64,000 nt of DNA from Isoetes taiwanensis (taxonomy: Eukaryota > Streptophyta > Lycopodiopsida > Isoetales > Isoetaceae): assembly GCA_021234155.1 (NCBI GenBank), contig JAJEKV010000011.1, positions 9,217,712 to 9,281,711 on the forward strand. Reading direction: 5' to 3'. The position numbers and the translations under genes were made by a program. Shown here one piece after another: positions 60,376 through 64,000 of the stretch. The notes below the pieces were generated by a model, which saw nothing but the letters and a program-made list of their open reading frames with translations, was not told the DNA's origin and searched no databases. Each line of letters starts with the position of its first letter. Position 1 is the stretch's first letter.

Positions 60376-61350
60376 TCTGGGCCCTAGAATGTGCTAGATT
60401 AATGGCTTAGATTTAATCGCCCATATTAAATGTAATAATTAATGCCAACCGAGTGACCTATAGTTACAGAAATCTCGAGAGAAAGTCTTCGAGATGTTTC
60501 GGCAAAAAATATCTTTGAGATATCTGATTTCTTCAAGCCCCGACTGCTCTCCTTTGTTCGATAACCCATTCATACTCGATCCGCTCCTCCGGCCAGGTTA
60601 AGCTTGGGATCTTGTGTTTTTGTCAAAAAATCCGTACATTTTTTCTTAGATCTTGGAGATGGCGGAAAGGGTGAAGGGCCTGCCATTAGTATTTCAATTT
60701 CTCATTGTATTTCACATTGTGTGTACAAAGTCGGGCTCTGTTTGACTGATTCCCAGGCAAGTCGTGCTTTCTTGGAGTTTCTGTTCGTTATTAGGATCTA
60801 GTGGGTAAGAGACATGATTTTATCTTCGTTATTTTCTTCAAGTCACTTCCTTTGTTACGTATGGCAAAAAGATTAGAATAATATTTCATCGTTCTAATCT
60901 ACCTATTATTTGTTGGCGCCAGAGGCGAATGAGATCCGATTTCCGACCTTCAAAATGATTCTGACACTGAATCCCGTTGCTAGAGAGATGTTACACGACT
61001 TTTGTGTGCGAAGACTGAGCTTGAGGCTGTTGGCCAAAGTTCTGGCTATTCCGGCTCTGGCCGACATGCTTTCTCAAGGGTTTAGGGTTTATTGGATTTT
61101 TTCCCGGTTGCCTCACTTTTGCTTCTTTCAAGGTCCGGGGAACAGGAGCTTTTGTTGAGTTTATGCATCTATTGGCATCCACATCAAGCTTGGCTCTCAG
61201 GGCGCTGGTAGAACCCAAAATTTTGCCAGCAACGGGGCAAGAATAGACATACCTGTGGATTTTTTTCTGGTTGCCTCACTTTTGCTTCTTTCAGGGCGCT
61301 GGTAAGGTTCCAAATTTTGCTTCTTACAAGGCGCTGGTAAGAACCCAAAT
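60376..61350 (+). pseudogene. Leader plus signal-peptide-like first exon behind hairpin module 2
   Basis: At 60659 an ATG opens a 28-codon frame, MAERVKGLPLVFQFLIVFHI then VCTKSGSV and a stop. It has a short basic start and a long hydrophobic core, as in a secretory signal peptide or membrane anchor. The source gene is not recognised. Further on, 60910-61158 is open but featureless. Around 61093-61350 the phrases GGTTGCCTCACTTTTGCTTC and GGCGCTGGTA(A)GAACCCAAA are repeated two or three times. The arrangement parallels the SHMT-like first exon behind module 1. Confidence 0.4.
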
Positions 61351-62529
61351 TTGGTCTGTAAGTTTGTGCAATAGGTTTGTTAATGAGATTCATGATAATC
61401 CGTTGGTGTTCTTCCTTCTGTTTCCATTGCTCGTTTCGTTTTAAATATACCTTAGAAATTGATTCTTAGGCATGTTCATAAATCTGTTTGCAGGCAACAG
61501 GAAATGACCTCACGAATTAGAGCTTCTACGGTGACGTGGCAAAGAAATAAAAAAGACGGTCGACCGTGAACCCATTTGCTATTGTTGCAGAAGCCTACCG
61601 AGTTTACTGCATATAGGCATGTTTAATTTTGACACATGTCCAATTTTGATACCGACTTCCATTTTCCAAGCTCTTTCAAATCTGGCATGTCTAGATAGCG
61701 CGGTAGTGCCCACGGATTTCAATAAAGTAAGATTTATCAGAGAAGAGTTCTTTTATCAATCTGTACTTTAACAATTTGTTTCTCTGTTTGATTTGCAAAC
61801 AAATCATTTACGAGCTCGACGGCATTTAGGCGGCAAATGGCGGCGGTTGAGCTAAAAAATGGCAAGCTACGACAATGAGATGTCAAGTTGCGGTCAAGTA
61901 TTAATCTTTTTTCTGAGTTACATATATTCCCCCTTTGTTATTCCTTAAGGCTAAGCTTTCCCCTCTTTTATGAACAGTTTTACGAAGAGGAGAGGATATA
62001 TTAGTCTGGAAATTGGGCTGGCAATGAATGGTAGAATGATGAAAAACAAAAGCGGAAGACGAGCTCAACACCAGCACTGCCTGGAAAGTTTCTCAGCACC
62101 ACAAGATTTTTAGAATAAGCTAGCCATTTCCCTAAACTGACTGTTTGGATGACACCCTAGTACCATACCCAGCCATCGTGATATTTAAGAACATTGAAGG
62201 TTTCCACCATCAAAATATCAAGAGCTCAGGACAACAATCTAGAGTTTTCTGCTCTTTGAATTGACAGGTTGCGCCTACTCCAGGACATGCAAAGGGTGTG
62301 TTAATCATCGTGGTATGGCTTTTACTAGAGATACTAGAAAAATGGCAGTCTTCTAGTCAAAAAATGAGATTAGAGGGTAGGTTATTATATGGTTCAAATG
62401 ATTGAGCAGTGTTCTGAGAATGATGGAGAATGATGGAAACTTAGGGAATTATGTTTTACCTTTGTTTGTGGAAAGTGGCAAAGATATCGGATGGTCACGA
62501 GGCTTTCAACGGATTACTTCATCTAAATG
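61351..62529. other. Non-coding stretch
   Basis: No gene or element is recognised. A GACGTGGCAAAGAAATAAAA phrase at about 61533 resembles GACGTGGCAGCAAACTGGTA plus AAAGAATAAAA at 45650, perhaps two relics of one repeat. Confidence 0.35.
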
Positions 62530-63530
62530 AGCATTCCCGGACTTCTCTCGATTTTAGGATATATTGAAATTGGACAGCCCGATCATGCTTTTAAGGTCTA
62601 TGAGAGGATGCAAAGGGATAGCATAGAACCTCATGTTACACACTTATAGCTTTCTTTGCGAGGCTTGTGCAAGATTGAAAGATATTGAAAGAGGGCGTTG
62701 GTTTCATATTCACATTAGTAAAATCAAACTTGGCAAAGACATCTCTGTTATCAATGCATTAATGGACATGTATATCAAATGTAGTTGCCTAATGAGGCAC
62801 GGAATGTCTTTAACCGGTACAATCTGTTAGAGACGTTTTGTCCTACAACTTTTACTTGCGGGGATATGTTGAAAATGGGTGCAATCGTGAAGCAACGCGA
62901 TGCTACCAACAAATGCAAGATGAATGCTTATCTCCTAGTGCCCTCACATTTGTTTACATCCTATGAGATATTCGCAAATGGGATTTGAGAAGGATATTTA
63001 CATTGGAAATAGTTTGGTTGACATGTATGCCAAATGCGACTCATTTAGAGAAGCACACAAAGTTTTTGACAAGTTTGTTGTTCCAAAGTGTAGTTTCATG
63101 GACATCAATAATTGGAGGATATGCCAACCGGTCAATGTGATCAATGGCATTGCATTGCTTTTGAGCGGATGAAACGAATGGCATATCCCCGGATGTTGTT
63201 ACATTTATTTGTTGCTTGAAGGCTGCGGTAGCTCGGGGACCATAAACCGGGCGAGAAGGATTCATGCGGATATTGTACAAAAGGGATCCGAAAGACAACT
63301 TTCTACTTGCAATGCTTTGATTGACATGTATTATGCAAAGGTCGAGAAACTCATGTCAAGATTTTTACGCGAGGGGTTTGAGAAGATTGTTCGCTTAGCA
63401 ACAACTTCTTTGGGCATGTATGCTAAGTGTGGATCTCTTCTGAAGCCTTGGAGATCTTTGACAAGCTTCGGTTCGAGATGATGTCTCTTGGACACAAATT
63501 ATGATGGGTTTTGTTGAAGGTGAGTCTATG
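62530..63530 (+). pseudogene. PPR gene relic, PLS class
   Basis: Successive plus-strand pieces in changing frames spell a run of pentatricopeptide repeats. They are GQPDHAFKVYERMQRDSIEP, FLCEACARLKDIERGRWFHI, then INALMDMYIKCS; NEARNVFNRYN; MGFEKDIYIGNSLVDMYAKC, then FREAHKVFDKFVVPK; a GGCGSSGTINRARRIHADIV-like piece (CGSSGTINRARRIHADIV) with CNALIDMYYAK; LGMYAKCGSL; and DDVSWTQIMMGFVEG. The P-L-S spacing is conserved for about five repeats. Many frameshifts and stops show that it is dead. No E or DYW domain is seen before the window becomes unreadable. Intact relatives are organelle RNA-editing or processing factors. Confidence 0.88.
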
Positions 63531-64000
63531 AAATCTGATGATGTCTATATGCTTGCCTTCCTTTTGAACTTTGCCAATCATTGTATGTGAGCTACGGCAA
63601 TGGATTCACAAGTTCAAGTGGGCCGTAACTTATGTCCAATGCATATGGTTTTGTTCTTGCGGGATGTCGGGTTGTTCTTGGAGCATGTCGGGTTTTATGT
63701 TCCAAAGCAACATGTCCACGTGATCACATTATAATTAAAGTTGATGATCTATCTTCTATTTCATGGCAAAGGACAAGGATGATCAAGTAAGCACATGGAA
63801 GTTGCAAGAAATGTATTGGCGCTGGACTTGACATCCTCTCCACGTTTTTGGGGATGAGATACTTCGATTTTAATGCCTCGGTCTAGGTGGTTATGTTTTT
63901 TAAGCTTCAATAGCATTTTGTATGGTGTAATAATGGCTATTTAGAAAATAACGCATAAGGTTTTATTACAACAACTCTTGCTTTAAGTGCAGTTCACGGA
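63531..64000. other. Unresolved end of window
   Basis: The sequence could be the decayed continuation of the PPR relic: CATGTCGGG(T/A)TGTTCTTGGAGCA phrases and fragments such as GTCCAATGCATATG. No clear repeat or DYW motif could be read. Confidence 0.3.

Overview
The window looks like gene-poor, repeat-rich nuclear DNA from a land plant with a large genome. Three things point to a plant: an intact DEAH-box helicase of the Prp43 type, decayed PLS-type pentatricopeptide repeat (PPR) genes, and remnants of a plant GH3 amido-synthetase and a COI1-like F-box/LRR gene. The wording of the PPR repeats, the intron-poor layout and the many LINEs suggest a fern or a similar seed-free lineage. That is an inference from memory of such proteins, and a conifer is not excluded. 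Nothing looks bacterial, viral or organellar.

Layout. 1-13.7 kb is AT-rich non-coding DNA with local tandem duplications, plus a GC-rich fold-back block near 2 kb. 13.7-16.0 kb is a complete small LTR retroelement on the minus strand, with LTRs, primer-binding site, polypurine tract and probable target duplication, but no recognisable pol. 17-18.6 kb holds an unrecognised open frame and 20.8-22.5 kb a decayed coding region. 23.5-24.5 kb is a ~1-kb element with terminal inverted repeats. 26-29.3 kb (minus) carries exon-like frames of an unrecognised gene, with a perfect 72-bp inverted duplication at its 3' end and a long GA microsatellite in the presumed intron.

32.5-34.8 kb (minus) is the one clearly intact gene, a single-frame PRP43/DHX15-type helicase with a TATA-like promoter. 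Next to it are a decayed L1-type LINE (35.4-36.4 kb) and a tandem array of ~1.1-kb units (36.45-40.5 kb). A second LINE of a different clade (41.5-43.4 kb) ends in a short tandem repeat and appears to share its 3' end with a tRNA-derived SINE at 45.2 kb. 44.7-45.1 kb is a PPR relic.

46.2-52.6 kb is a GH3 gene relic cut by a 5.7-kb MULE-like element that has palindromic terminal inverted repeats and a near-perfect 9-bp target duplication. 54-57.6 kb is a same-strand mosaic of exon-like fragments from unrelated genes (SHMT, N-acetylglucosaminyltransferase II, F-box/LRR and others) behind a GC-rich hairpin module. A second copy of that module at 60.2 kb precedes another captured-looking first exon. 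62.5-63.5 kb is a second PPR relic.

Overall, only the helicase can be called a working gene with confidence. The rest records retrotransposition, DNA-transposon insertion, gene-fragment capture and decay. All similarities were judged by eye from conserved motifs; no search was run.
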